Of a stretch of DNA of 64,000 nucleotides, positions 16,117 through 25,692 are shown one piece after another. The notes under the pieces are model-generated. The model was not told where the DNA came from. It saw nothing but the letters and a program-made list of their open reading frames with translations, and did no database searches. Position numbers and translations under genes: made by a program. Positions within the stretch are counted from its first letter, which is position 1. The number at the start of each line of letters is the position of its first letter. Source of the DNA: an uncultured Clostridia bacterium (lineage in GTDB: Bacteria; Bacillota; Clostridia; Christensenellales; UBA3700); assembly GCA_947038565.1 (NCBI GenBank), contig CAMQWP010000001.1, positions 192,381 through 256,380 on the forward strand, in the 5' to 3' direction.

Positions 16117-16151
16117 AATAGAAGCAGCGGTTTTAAAACGCTACTTCTATT
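16117..16151 (-). terminator. terminator of the ferritin-like gene
   Basis: AATAGAAGCAGCG (16117-16129) pairs with CGCTACTTCTATT (16139-16151). A second small hairpin, TTTTGCT-GA-AGCAAAA, lies at about 16159-16174. Confidence 0.7.
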
Positions 16152-16179
16152 ATTTCCGTTTTGCTGAAGCAAAAACTCT

Positions 16180-16608
16180 TTATAAGAATTTCTTTAATTG
16201 CTCGATATTATTAAGCTCTGTTTGTTCAAGTTTTTTCATAAGCTCTACGCATTCTTCGCAAGCATCTTCATTTTCTTTGACCTGTCTTATTGCTTGGATA
16301 ATACCCATATTGCTACCGATGATAAGCATCTCCGCGATATGTGACGGAGAATTATCCGCCATCGTCTGGAAATTAATCATCATATACGTCTTGATTTTAT
16401 CGAATGTGCCTATATCGACTATATCCTTACCCTTAGCCTCAATGATTTCTTTTGCTCGACGATTTATCTCGATATACTCATTGTACTGCACTTGTAGTTG
16501 TTCAATGAAATCTTGATCCTCAACAATTGTCAACAATTGCTTAACAGTGGTTACACCCATCTCCGAATTTTGATAAATATAATTAATCAATTCACCTTGC
16601 TTTTTCAT
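16180..16608 (-). CDS. ferritin-like four-helix protein of unknown function
   Basis: A 142-residue helical protein: MKKQGELINYIYQNSEMGVTTVKQLLTIVEDQDF..L..QYNEYIEINRRAKEII, then HIAEMLIIGSNMGIIQAIRQV and a C-terminal helix ending NNIEQLKKFL. The arrangement of four long helices with conserved Glu/His suggests a ferritin-like bundle, as in a conserved clostridial family I know only as hypothetical; a metal role is not established. It has AGGAGAG before the ATG and its own terminator. Confidence 0.7.
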   Translation of the reverse strand: MKKQGELINYIYQNSEMGVTTVKQLLTIVEDQDFIEQLQVQYNEYIEINRRAKEIIEAKGKDIVDIGTFDKIKTYMMINFQTMADNSPSHIAEMLIIGSNMGIIQAIRQVKENEDACEECVELMKKLEQTELNNIEQLKKFL

Positions 16609-16791
16609 AGTTATTCACTCTCCTAATATTATTTATAAAAAATAGCCTAACATAGTTCTTCACTAAAATGTTAAGCTGATCTCTACTTTTTTATTATGAG
16701 CATTGATACGAAAATTATCAATTATTAACTGCGTTTTGTTTCCATTATTTCCCTAGTCTTGACCGCTGTCGGTAATGCTTTACTTGACTTG

Positions 16792-18990
16792 CTATTTTAA
16801 CCAACTTATACCATTTATGCCTTTATCCCAGAAATACCCAAAAATATAGCTGTCTTTTTCGTTAGGCATTCTTAGATATAGCTTATCACAGTTATAAAAT
16901 GCTCTCTCACCTATCTCATTAAGACTCTCGCCGATATAGAATGATGTAAGACTTGTACAATTATAAAACGCCGTTTGATTTATTTTAATTAGTCCTTTGA
17001 TTTTTGGTGCTGTTACTAGACTCGTACAATTACGATATGCATCAACTGGTATTTCTGTAATCGTGTCAAAGCCCACGCCTCTTACGATTATCAGGCTCGA
17101 ACTGTTTGTAAATAGCGGATGAGCTGACATTTCAGCATCGATACAAATTTCCTTTATAATATAATTGTTGGTAAAATAATCCAGATCTACAAATTTAACT
17201 TTAAGATTCCCTATTTCTTCAGCTATCTCTACCATTAGCACGTCACCTTCAACGTGTGAAAATTCATAATACTCTTTGCTTTCGTTCAGCGTGTATGCAA
17301 CATTATTATACATAACTTCCTGCTCGACATTTACATCCGTCGACGCATTAACATCAACATTCATTGTTACTACGCTTACTACTGCTATTACAATAATAAA
17401 CAGACTAATTAATATGAATGGTAGAATAGGACTTTTTTTCTTCGCTGCCTTTTCTTCCTTTTTATGCTTACGATACTTCTCTTCATGATATTTTTTATTA
17501 GCACTTGTTTTCTTAAAAGTATTATCCTTGTTGTTGTCATAATAGCTTGGAGTACTACCATTAAAAGTAGTCTTTACATTATTAGCTATGTTTTTTCCTG
17601 TTATGACTACGTTATTAAGAACATCAGTGATTTTGCGTTCTAAAGACGGATTACCATAGTTTTGTTGTGCATTATTGTGGTTGTTTGTACTTGACTGCCT
17701 CGCCACAAGATTCTCTTTTGCTCTCATAACCAGCCCTGTCCATATTATTTTTTGCTCATGGTCACTAGAGTAAGTTATTGCATTAATATAGTTTATATCC
17801 GAAGTATAGTCAGCCAATACTCCCGCAATATCTTTTTCGTCCGAAATACGATTGTTTGCAAGCATTTTAAGCCACCACATCTCGCCACAGTTTGGTGCTA
17901 ATTTTTGCACCTCTTCTAATACTTCTATTGCCTTTATAAAGTTAAGCGAATATAACATACCACGTGTCTCTTGCAACATCTGATCGACCTTAATATTCTC
18001 TCTCGCACCATTCGAATAATTTGTATTGTAGGATTTCCCCTCCATACTTTTTTCATACTTTGCCCTATCTATCTCTCTAAATGACCTAATACATAGATCA
18101 GCAAGCTGTCTCTTAGTATTACCTACACCGTCCACCCACATTTTTCCATCGAAAAAGTCGTTAAACAATGATGTATGTACACTATTATCTATCTTGTACT
18201 CTACTCTTGCTTTGCCTAATGATTTTGCTATATTGATCTCGCTTTTGATGTCTTTTGACATCATTGCGTCTTCACTAGATATTACCAGAAAGATAGAACA
18301 ACTATTTATAGCTTTAGTTATATTATCCCAATAGTTAATTGTATCGTTTGGTCGCAAGTTCCTAGTGGATATCCAACACTTATGACTATCTTCCTCTAGC
18401 TCTGTCACTACCTGCTCTGCCACATCTATATCGGTACTTCTATGACACACGAATATGTCTCTAGGAATATCATCATAATTATCTTCCATAGCACGTCTTG
18501 TTGCGTATTGTGCTTTGTATAATTTCAACTCATCACAATTATCTACGCCATCAAGAGCCATTATGAAAGACTCTATATCTATCCTATCTCTTAGGTCACT
18601 GTACTCGTATACGTGACTTAATACACGCCTTGTGTCACTTGGTGTCAAGTTCACACTTTCACTACCGTAATAATCTTTAATATACGCGTTATGTCCTAAT
18701 ACATTTTCGGCGTATGCATAGTAATATTGAGACAGCCCATCACCAGCGACTATCTCTAATATATCATAAGACGACTTGGAGATGCTTCCTATGTCATTAG
18801 CACCCACAGCGTCACTTTGTATATTTCTAAGGTTTTTTAGTTTGCAAGAAATTGCCTCGTCAATACTGCCTAGTTTTTTGCTAGACTCTACAAAATATTC
18901 ACTTCCGCAAGCGGGACACTCGGCAACACTTACGCCCTCATCAGCACTTACATTCGCCCCGCACATAGGGCATTTCATTAATTCTAACAT
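16792..18990 (-). CDS. TIR - transmembrane - LRR protein with N-terminal zinc ribbon
   Basis: A 732-residue protein, read from the ATG at 18988-18990 (AAAGGA before it) rather than an earlier in-frame start. Order: zinc ribbon (CPMCG..., CPACG, residues 7-29); a helical region; a TIR domain at about 176-305 (DIFVCHRSTDIDVAEQVV, CWISTRNLRPNDT, CSIFLVISSEDAMMSKDIKSEINIA); a helical, TPR-like stretch with EVQKLAPNCGEMWWLKML; an Asn-rich linker; a lysine-rich stretch before one membrane helix (about 520-543, ILPFILISLFIIVIAVVSVVTM); and a C-terminal BspA-type leucine-rich domain (CTSLVTAP, INQTAFYNCTSLTSFYI, IGERAFYNCDKL). The lysines before the helix put TIR inside and LRR outside. E251 in KSEINIA sits where the TIR NAD-glycohydrolase glutamate is expected. 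Confidence 0.85.
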   Translation of the reverse strand: MLELMKCPMCGANVSADEGVSVAECPACGSEYFVESSKKLGSIDEAISCKLKNLRNIQSDAVGANDIGSISKSSYDILEIVAGDGLSQYYYAYAENVLGHNAYIKDYYGSESVNLTPSDTRRVLSHVYEYSDLRDRIDIESFIMALDGVDNCDELKLYKAQYATRRAMEDNYDDIPRDIFVCHRSTDIDVAEQVVTELEEDSHKCWISTRNLRPNDTINYWDNITKAINSCSIFLVISSEDAMMSKDIKSEINIAKSLGKARVEYKIDNSVHTSLFNDFFDGKMWVDGVGNTKRQLADLCIRSFREIDRAKYEKSMEGKSYNTNYSNGARENIKVDQMLQETRGMLYSLNFIKAIEVLEEVQKLAPNCGEMWWLKMLANNRISDEKDIAGVLADYTSDINYINAITYSSDHEQKIIWTGLVMRAKENLVARQSSTNNHNNAQQNYGNPSLERKITDVLNNVVITGKNIANNVKTTFNGSTPSYYDNNKDNTFKKTSANKKYHEEKYRKHKKEEKAAKKKSPILPFILISLFIIVIAVVSVVTMNVDVNASTDVNVEQEVMYNNVAYTLNESKEYYEFSHVEGDVLMVEIAEEIGNLKVKFVDLDYFTNNYIIKEICIDAEMSAHPLFTNSSSLIIVRGVGFDTITEIPVDAYRNCTSLVTAPKIKGLIKINQTAFYNCTSLTSFYIGESLNEIGERAFYNCDKLYLRMPNEKDSYIFGYFWDKGINGISWLK

Positions 18991-19270
18991 CTTTATTCCT
19001 TTACGTACAAAACATTGTTGCGTTATTATAAAAAATTCGTTTACGGCCGATTTAAACGCGTACCGTGTCACTTCATAATATTATAATATTAAAACAATTA
19101 TACTATATTTATGCCAAATTGTCAATGTTAATTTACTCATAGCACGTTACACCTAGCATAGCACTCATATATTGAACTGCTTAGTTTATCAATTCAGTCG
19201 TCAAATACATATATCTGCAAATAATAACTTACATAAATGATTGGCAACAACCTTTATCGCATATAACAAA

Positions 19271-19299
19271 TGGAGCATAGATATCACATCTATACTCCA
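19271..19299 (-). terminator. terminator of the lemA-DUF2207 operon
   Basis: TGGAGCATAGAT (19271-19282) pairs with ATCTATACTCCA (19288-19299) with one mismatch. The bases between 18991 and 19270 show no gene; they hold the promoter region of the TIR gene. Confidence 0.65.
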
Positions 19300-19392
19300 C
19301 TTTTATGATTTTTGATTTTATCAATAATATGATATTATCGACGTCTTTCACTTGTTTATTTGATAACAATTAGTTATATAAACATTATTATA

Positions 19393-21354
19393 TTACCAAG
19401 AGCTACCACCACCACCGCCGAAACCGCCGCCGCCTGAGCTTCCTCCGCCGCTAAATCCGCCGCCACCACCGCCACTGCTTGACGATGAGCTAGGAGGCTT
19501 AGCTGAGCTTGCCGATCTCATAATGCTGTTTGCACTATTGATTGCTGAAGAGAATACCACATAATTAAACATTGCTCCGCGACCACTAGGGCTATTATCC
19601 CAAGAAGGTGCAGTAAGAGGTATATCCTTGAACTTATCTTGCCATACCTCACTTACACCCATTACTTGTGCATAAGGCAGTACTTTATAATAAAACTCTG
19701 GATATTCTTCTATCATTGTCTCTAGTTTGTCTTTTTCAGCTAACAAAATGAAGTTTCTGAACCCTTGTATTTCACCAAGTATTGCACAATACTCTGGATC
19801 ACGCTTTAGTATAAATGGCGTAAGAATAAGTGGGAATACCGATGCAATTGATACAAGAATAGACGTCATTATGTCTAGCTTGCCAAGATACGTAAACACG
19901 GCAGCAATTATCGCCATCAACGCGACGCTTGCTACTCCATATATGATAATGTGTGTCTGATGTTTCTTTTTATCATGCTTTATATCATGCCTAGAGATGA
20001 TACCACCCAAGCTAGAAAACGCGAATAATAAAGCACTTAATACAATTCCCATTATAATGTTAGGAACATTAAGGACCCAACTAGACAAGTAGTCAAGACC
20101 TACCATCAATGCAGGAAGTGCACACGCCACAACAGTCAAACCTGTTGACATTGTTTTAGAAATCTTTGTGTATGAATATTTTTTCATGTCTTCTTTCAGC
20201 TTACTACTAGCAAGGGATACTACTGAACCAAACTCGTGATCCAAGTCAGCTATTCTTACCACATTACCACTTTCAAATAAGCCGTCGAATAATTCTTGAT
20301 CATAAATATCATCGTTACCATCTTTGCCTTTTGGCGGGTAATATTCTCTAACTTTTATGAGTTTTGTATTAGAAGGATCGATTTCATCAATATCTATTTT
20401 TATCAAACCTTCATTAGCCCAATAGAAAATCATGCATGTGATATCTTCTTGATCTATATCACCATCGATGATATATCCAACCTCGCAAGGATAAAGTCCT
20501 CGCGGAGCTTTAAAAGCTACTGGTGCAATTAATTCATCCTCTCGACCACGAATAGCAAATACTATAGTTAGTATGATTATCACTATTCCCATAATGCCTA
20601 GTATTACAAGATTCCACTCGATACGTAGAGTAAATACTCCATCTTCGAATTGCATTCTAGAAGTGACACCGCTAAATGCTTGCAATGCGATACCCGTATC
20701 ACCACTAGGCTCCATCACGAAAAATTCAACACCCTTAATAGTCTCCGTTTCCTGTCGAACTACTACGTTTGCATTATTGTCTTTCACGCCAATATTACCT
20801 GACACGGTATCATATGTAGGAGTAGCACCCTCAGGGAAGGCTAACAACACCTTAAAATCCTCTATGTATGTATCAAAGCCAAACGGCACAAGGTTTAGAT
20901 ACAATTCGTCATTAAAAGTCGTCCACCCTGGTAAAACCATTGTATAACTTACGCTATACTCATGATTGCCCGTCAAGTATTTTCCTTTTGATCCAATTTT
21001 TAACCTTAAAAAGTCACCCTCTGATATCACCGACATTTTTTGACCGCTTGATATACGCACGTCATCATACTTCTCTCCGCTATTACGAGGCAAATCAAGT
21101 ATAATACCTTGCTTTCTTGTATTGAAAACAGCAGTTAAATCAATATTAACTTTGACTTTTTTGTCGCTTGTTACCTCATATTTGTAGTCGATATTTTCAT
21201 AATAATATGTATCATCCACGTCTCCAGGTCTTGGCACAGACGAACTGCCCACGAAGTTTGTAATGAAAACTATTAAGAAAAACAATACCATGACACCCGC
21301 GATTATAAGCGGCACATACTTGACTATATTATCTCTTATTTTATCTTTACTCAC
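19393..21354 (-). CDS. DUF2207 membrane protein with Gly/Ser-rich tail
   Basis: A 653-residue membrane protein. One helix at residues 12-35, then an outer beta-sandwich DUF2207 domain (about 45-240; YYYENIDYKYEVTSDKKVKVNIDLTAVF...GIILDLPR..., NDELYLNLVPFGFDTYIEDFKVLLAFPEGA), a second helix near 248-268, a cytosolic winged-helix-like part (CEVGYIIDGDIDQEDITCMIFYWANEGLIKI), and more helices at about 405-510. It ends in SSSSSSGGGGGGFSGGG..GGGGGSSW, as usual for the family. It follows lemA by 9 bases; LemA-DUF2207 pairs are common in Firmicutes and linked to envelope functions, but their biochemical role is unknown. Confidence 0.93.
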   Translation of the reverse strand: MSKDKIRDNIVKYVPLIIAGVMVLFFLIVFITNFVGSSSVPRPGDVDDTYYYENIDYKYEVTSDKKVKVNIDLTAVFNTRKQGIILDLPRNSGEKYDDVRISSGQKMSVISEGDFLRLKIGSKGKYLTGNHEYSVSYTMVLPGWTTFNDELYLNLVPFGFDTYIEDFKVLLAFPEGATPTYDTVSGNIGVKDNNANVVVRQETETIKGVEFFVMEPSGDTGIALQAFSGVTSRMQFEDGVFTLRIEWNLVILGIMGIVIIILTIVFAIRGREDELIAPVAFKAPRGLYPCEVGYIIDGDIDQEDITCMIFYWANEGLIKIDIDEIDPSNTKLIKVREYYPPKGKDGNDDIYDQELFDGLFESGNVVRIADLDHEFGSVVSLASSKLKEDMKKYSYTKISKTMSTGLTVVACALPALMVGLDYLSSWVLNVPNIIMGIVLSALLFAFSSLGGIISRHDIKHDKKKHQTHIIIYGVASVALMAIIAAVFTYLGKLDIMTSILVSIASVFPLILTPFILKRDPEYCAILGEIQGFRNFILLAEKDKLETMIEEYPEFYYKVLPYAQVMGVSEVWQDKFKDIPLTAPSWDNSPSGRGAMFNYVVFSSAINSANSIMRSASSAKPPSSSSSSGGGGGGFSGGGSSGGGGFGGGGGSSW

Positions 21355-21363
21355 TTAGACCTC

Positions 21364-21954
21364 CTAAAATGAGAACTTGACATTCTCTCGCTCAGTAACC
21401 TGAGCCTCGAAGAACGGACGTTGTTCAAGGTTCATTTTTTTAGCGAAGTGACTACCTGGGAATTTTCTTATAGCAACATTAAACTTCTTAACCGTTGCAT
21501 TATAATATGACCTTGCTTGTGCAATTTCATCCTCAATATCAGTAAGTTCTTTTTGCAACATCAAAAACTGTCTATCCGCTTTTAATTCTGGATAAGTCTC
21601 TTGCATCATCATAAGTCTAGCACATTGATTACCAAACTCACCTTCCGCCTCGAACTTGGCACCGCCAACAGCAGTACGCGCAGAGTTACGAGCAGCTATT
21701 ACACGCTCTAGTGTCTCGCTTTCATGCTTAGCATAACCTTTTACTGTCTCTACTATTCCAGGGATAAGATCATATCTCTTTTTAAGATAAACGTCCATTG
21801 TAGAAAAAGACTCGTCAACAGTGACTTCACTCTCTACAAACTTATTTTTGCTAGAAATACTCCAGCCTACATACGCAATACCACCAATAACAACAGCGCC
21901 AACACCGACACCTATACCTATTGTCACGCCCACACTTAATGCACTTACTACCAT
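21364..21954 (-). CDS. lemA: LemA-family protein
   Basis: A 196-residue LemA protein. One N-terminal membrane helix (VGVTIGIGVGVGAVVIGGIAYVGWSI), then a helical bundle with FVESEVTVDESFSTMDVYLKKRYDLIPGIVETVKGYAKHESETLERVIAARNSA, the family signature. The start is the ATG at 21952-21954, with CGGAGGG upstream; an earlier in-frame ATG has no ribosome site. The N-out topology with a cytosolic or surface bundle is typical. It is first of the two-gene operon with DUF2207. Confidence 0.95.
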   Translation of the reverse strand: MVVSALSVGVTIGIGVGVGAVVIGGIAYVGWSISSKNKFVESEVTVDESFSTMDVYLKKRYDLIPGIVETVKGYAKHESETLERVIAARNSARTAVGGAKFEAEGEFGNQCARLMMMQETYPELKADRQFLMLQKELTDIEDEIAQARSYYNATVKKFNVAIRKFPGSHFAKKMNLEQRPFFEAQVTERENVKFSF

Positions 21955-22132
21955 ATAATTACCCTCCGTATATTTGTATTTCTGTTTTGATTTTACTTTT
22001 ATAACATATAAAACATTGTATGCAATTACTACAAATAATATATAATAATTATACAAGTTTTTTACATTATATCATAATTCGTCAAATTTTGCAAGTTTTC
22101 TTTTTTTGAGTATTTTGAGGAAAAATCAAAAA

Positions 22133-22159
22133 AAGAGTTAGCTTATAAAGCCAACTCTT
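22133..22159 (-). terminator. terminator of the four-helix membrane protein gene
   Basis: AAGAGTTAGCTT (22133-22144) pairs with AAGCCAACTCTT (22148-22159) with one mismatch; seven T follow on the minus strand. Confidence 0.8.
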
Positions 22160-22186
22160 CTCGGAATATTCATTTTATAATACTAA

Positions 22187-22849
22187 TTACTCAGTGATAT
22201 TATCTTTATCCTTTTCGATAGTAGCTTCTTCATCAGCTATCTTGATGTCGCACTCCGATTCTTTAAGCTGAGCTTTCTTTGCGATTACTGGTAGTACCGC
22301 TAGGCATACACCGAACTTTCCATTTTCCATTTTTCCTATTTTGATAGCCTTGCCTTTTAATGCTAGCACGCCTGTCAAAAGAGGGAATGATATAAATATA
22401 ATCGACATAAAGAATAATAAAACATAGATAACATACAGCCCGCCAACACTTGGTATAAGCAAATTGAAGTCCGCAACTATCTTGCCTAACATCATTATCT
22501 CACCAACTGAACCTACTAGTCCGCTTTGAGCTGGGAATATTGCGATAAATACATACACTAGGGGCAATGTCAATACTGTACTAAATATAGTTACACCCAT
22601 AACCATTGCGTTTCTTAGCTTGTCATTCTCGATTAAAAAAGACACATTAGAGAAAGTCATTATTCCTGTTGCCATAACTATAATTACGACAGCATACTTT
22701 GCGATAACATTAGGTATCTCTGAAAACCCCTTAAATACTATTACTGCTTCCATAGCCGTAAGTAAAAACATAATACCTACTGTTACGATACATACCGATA
22801 AAGTTATTAAAGCGATCTGTATCGCCTCTTTCTTGCTCAATTTATCCAT
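22187..22849 (-). CDS. hypothetical membrane protein, four or five helices
   Basis: A 220-residue protein with hydrophobic helices at about residues 9-33, 45-68, 80-105 and 130-165, and a charged C-terminal tail ending in a run of Glu/Asp/Lys (KESECDIKIADEEATIEKDKDNITE), probably cytosolic. I do not recognise a family. GGAGG precedes the ATG, and a strong terminator follows, so it is a single-gene unit just upstream of the lemA operon. Confidence 0.7.
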   Translation of the reverse strand: MDKLSKKEAIQIALITLSVCIVTVGIMFLLTAMEAVIVFKGFSEIPNVIAKYAVVIIVMATGIMTFSNVSFLIENDKLRNAMVMGVTIFSTVLTLPLVYVFIAIFPAQSGLVGSVGEIMMLGKIVADFNLLIPSVGGLYVIYVLLFFMSIIFISFPLLTGVLALKGKAIKIGKMENGKFGVCLAVLPVIAKKAQLKESECDIKIADEEATIEKDKDNITE

Positions 22850-23119
22850 TTAATTACCTCCAAAGAAAAATCAAATTTTTCTATTACTAGTATACATTAT
22901 ATCACATATTGCATTTTCTCTCAATCATATTTGATATAAATAAAAAAATTTATTTGCCTACTTTAAATATAGACTTCTCCAGAGTTAAGCCTTTGAAATA
23001 CGAGTAGGCTCAATACTGTTTTTTGCAACATTATATATATTCCCTTTTAAGTTGTTTTGATTATTATTTTAAACCTTTAAGTATCTCGAAAACCATACTA
23101 ATTACGCTATAATTCCGAT

Positions 23120-23872
23120 CTATTCTTCTAAGATCTTTACTGCTTTGATTATCAGAAATGACGGTCTAATTATTTCTTTTTTCAGGGCTGGGAGGATCTC
23201 TATTGCCTCACTTGTCGGCATAGGCTCTATCACTGATGTTATCCTAAACCCCGCACAAATTATGTCATTTATAATTACACCCATAGGTCTATGATATATA
23301 ACTACATCGGACACAAACCATTCATCCTTTCTTATACCAGGCTTCATATAATTAGATAATTTATAAGCGAATTCGTTGCCGTTTTTATCAGTTAAATAAT
23401 CTACTTTTTGTCCACGACTTGCAGTAGATACAGGATGTTCCATTGATAATAAAAGCTCACCATCCTCATAGGTCATATTACCTATTTTTCTCATAAGCTC
23501 TGCAAAGTTTTCTATATAATGTACTGCTAGAGAACTGTATATAAGATCAAACTTTTCTCCTACTTTTTCTATATCCATCATATCATAATTATAATATCTG
23601 ATAAGCGGATCATCGGTGTTTTTTTCAGCAAGTGCAAGCATGTTTTTTGATATATCAACGCCCACAATATAGCTCGCTCCATCATGAGAAAACTGTCTAC
23701 AATTCTCTCCAAAACCGCACCCAACATCTAACACTCTTCTACCTTGCATATTCGGAAGAAGTCTGCTCATCGCTGGTTGCTCAAGAAGATCATTATAGTT
23801 ACGCCCCTCATCTTTTCGCAGTTTTATATATCCGTCAAAAAACTTATCGTTATCATATATATTATTTTCCAT
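23120..23872 (-). CDS. class I SAM-dependent methyltransferase
   Basis: A 250-residue cytosolic enzyme. Motif I is VLDVGCGFGENC (residues about 46-57), followed by the acidic GVDISKNMLALAEKN, motif YNYDMMDI and FDLIYSSLAVHYIENF. The C-terminal part has SMEHPVSTA and WFVSDVVIYHRP, as in small-molecule methyltransferases of the Methyltransf_11/25 type. The substrate cannot be read. GGGGTG precedes the ATG; it is a single-gene unit. Confidence 0.9.
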   Translation of the reverse strand: MENNIYDNDKFFDGYIKLRKDEGRNYNDLLEQPAMSRLLPNMQGRRVLDVGCGFGENCRQFSHDGASYIVGVDISKNMLALAEKNTDDPLIRYYNYDMMDIEKVGEKFDLIYSSLAVHYIENFAELMRKIGNMTYEDGELLLSMEHPVSTASRGQKVDYLTDKNGNEFAYKLSNYMKPGIRKDEWFVSDVVIYHRPMGVIINDIICAGFRITSVIEPMPTSEAIEILPALKKEIIRPSFLIIKAVKILEE

Positions 23873-24239
23873 ATACTCACCCCTTTTTTATACTAGATAT
23901 AGTATTGACTTTATTACTAGAAATAATTCATTTTATTATGTAACTTTATTGTGTTTTTAAATTATTTTGTTTATTGTATTTGTGCTTTTTGCTATCTAAA
24001 ACACTGTTAAATTTGGTCAAAATCCATATACGTACATGGTTCACAGCCTTATTATATCATACTTCTGTATTCAATTGACAAATAAAAGTAAAAACCATGC
24101 AAGTATTTTTAATAACAGCTTTGCATAGTTTTACGATTTGTTTCTTTATTTTATATTGCAAATATTATAAAAAATATTTATGATATACACATTAAATAGA
24201 TAGTTTATAACTATGTGTTTTTGTTGGTTATTTACGTTC
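23873..24239. other. intergenic stretch, no gene seen
   Basis: 367 AT-rich bases between the methyltransferase start and the sigma-factor stop. No ribosome site with a credible frame and no clear hairpin terminator. Confidence 0.5.
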
Positions 24240-24710
24240 TTATTCCGCCGAATAGTATGCCTTTATTTTTTTCTTTATACTGCTTAAATGGTTTCTAACG
24301 GTGCTAGCAGGAATACCAATTTCTTTAGATATTTCTTGGCTATTAAAGTTATGCATTTTCAATAGTGTAATTTTTTTCTCAAGGCTTGTAAATCCAAAGT
24401 CATCAAGATTGATCTCTCCATCTAGGCTATTCCTTGATATTTTATTTTCTACATCTTCAAGCGGAATAGTGCTTATTTTTGATCGTCTAAAATAATCAGC
24501 TCTGATACTATTAGCTATAGAATATAGTAAACCTATCTCGCTTGTAATATTAGCGTCTACACGTTTATAATATCCCCAAAACTTCAAAAAAGTATCTTGC
24601 GTTAAATCTTCAGCAATAGATGTATTACCATAGATTGTCGATCTAAAATACGCTATTATTTTTCTCCGATTGTCCACATATATCTTAGTGAACTGTATAT
24701 ATTTTTTCAT
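24240..24710 (-). CDS. ECF-like RNA polymerase sigma factor
   Basis: A 156-residue sigma-70 family protein with region 2 (IAEDLTQDTFLKFWGYY, then IGLLYSIANSIRADYFRR) and region 4 (LLKMHNFNSQEISKEIGIPASTVRNHLSSIKKKIKAYY), and no region 1 or 3, as in ECF sigma factors. It would direct RNA polymerase to a small regulon. It starts 4 bases after the stop of the upstream gene and lacks a clear ribosome site, so translation is probably coupled to that gene. Confidence 0.9.
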   Translation of the reverse strand: MKKYIQFTKIYVDNRRKIIAYFRSTIYGNTSIAEDLTQDTFLKFWGYYKRVDANITSEIGLLYSIANSIRADYFRRSKISTIPLEDVENKISRNSLDGEINLDDFGFTSLEKKITLLKMHNFNSQEISKEIGIPASTVRNHLSSIKKKIKAYYSAE

Positions 24711-24714
24711 AATA

Positions 24715-25473
24715 TTAACTATTAACTAACGAACTATTTACCGACATGTAGCCTCTAAGTTCCTTACTGCACTTATAACCTTTGCCGAAAAATACGAATT
24801 TAATATTTTTGTCCTTCAAGTCTTCCTCTTTTACTGATCTATCGATCTTTATTATATCCTTATTTTGACAAATAATAAGCGTATTGCTTTCGATGTTTGA
24901 TATGTGTGATATAGTTATGTTTTTATCTTGAATTGTCTTATACGATTCAAAATCAACATACATTACTTTTCCATTTATATCAGTTTTTACATTCGACATT
25001 TTTACTAAATCGGATTGCAATATTACTACGCCATTGACATTTATATCTATATCTTTTTCAGTACCAGGTTTGCCAAAAATAACCCCTGCACCATTGATCA
25101 TGCATACAGTGCGTTTCTCTATTCCTTTACCGCTTAGGTCAATTTCTCCATTTCCGTTATGTGATATAATCTCGTCATCTATATCCAGATACAAGGTCTT
25201 TGCTATGTTTTTTATACTCACCTTTACCCAAGCAGATTGTTGCTCTGGAGTATTTGCACGCGGCAACATAAGCAATGCAACATTGCGAATTTCTTTTATT
25301 TCGCTTATCGCTTCAGCAGAATTAATATGCCTAAGATCAAGAGTTGCGATATTTAAATAAGAAGTCTTATTATCCGTTTGATCACTACTTCTCATTACAC
25401 TTAAGATCTCTTTTTTTATCTCATTAGCTATTGCCTTATTTGATATCTTTTCTAGTCTTTCAGTCTTTTTCAT
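24715..25473 (-). CDS. cytosolic protein co-encoded with the sigma factor (possible anti-sigma or partner)
   Basis: A 252-residue protein, read from the ATG at 25471-25473 with TTGGAGG upstream. No membrane helix. Residues 1-70 are charged and helical (EKISNKAIANEIKKEILSVM); residues 65-110 have RNVALLMLPRANTPEQQSAWVKVSIKNIAKTLYLDID; the second half reads like a short beta-helix (VCMINGAGVIFGK, INVNGVVILQS, INGKVMYVD, ISNIESNTLIICQN). I do not recognise a family. Being first in the operon with an ECF-like sigma makes a regulatory partner likely, but most anti-sigma factors of this kind span the membrane and this does not. Confidence 0.65.
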   Translation of the reverse strand: MKKTERLEKISNKAIANEIKKEILSVMRSSDQTDNKTSYLNIATLDLRHINSAEAISEIKEIRNVALLMLPRANTPEQQSAWVKVSIKNIAKTLYLDIDDEIISHNGNGEIDLSGKGIEKRTVCMINGAGVIFGKPGTEKDIDINVNGVVILQSDLVKMSNVKTDINGKVMYVDFESYKTIQDKNITISHISNIESNTLIICQNKDIIKIDRSVKEEDLKDKNIKFVFFGKGYKCSKELRGYMSVNSSLVNS

Positions 25474-25593
25474 ATTATCCTCCAACGATTGTTTTTTATT
25501 CGTGATTTCCCTTCACAATAGTTAAGACGCACAAAACTCGCTATTTGTCCAGTGAAAGTATAAGTTTTTTATTTACTATTAAATGTCCTATAT

Positions 25594-25622
25594 ATTATAT
25601 CATTCTTTCGATTGAATATCAA
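25594..25622 (-). promoter_or_regulatory. promoter of the sigma-factor operon
   Basis: On the minus strand TTGATA at 25617-25622, 17 bases, TATAAT at 25594-25599. Confidence 0.7.
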
Positions 25623-25651
25623 TACCAATCTTTACAATTTCGCATAAAAAT

Positions 25652-25677
25652 GCCGACTAAAAATTTGCCTAGTCGGT
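25652..25677 (-). terminator. terminator of the first MATE gene
   Basis: GCCGACTA (25652-25659) pairs with TAGTCGGT (25670-25677); ATTTTTAT follows on the minus strand. Confidence 0.7.
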
Positions 25678-25692
25678 ATCTCTTTATTATCT

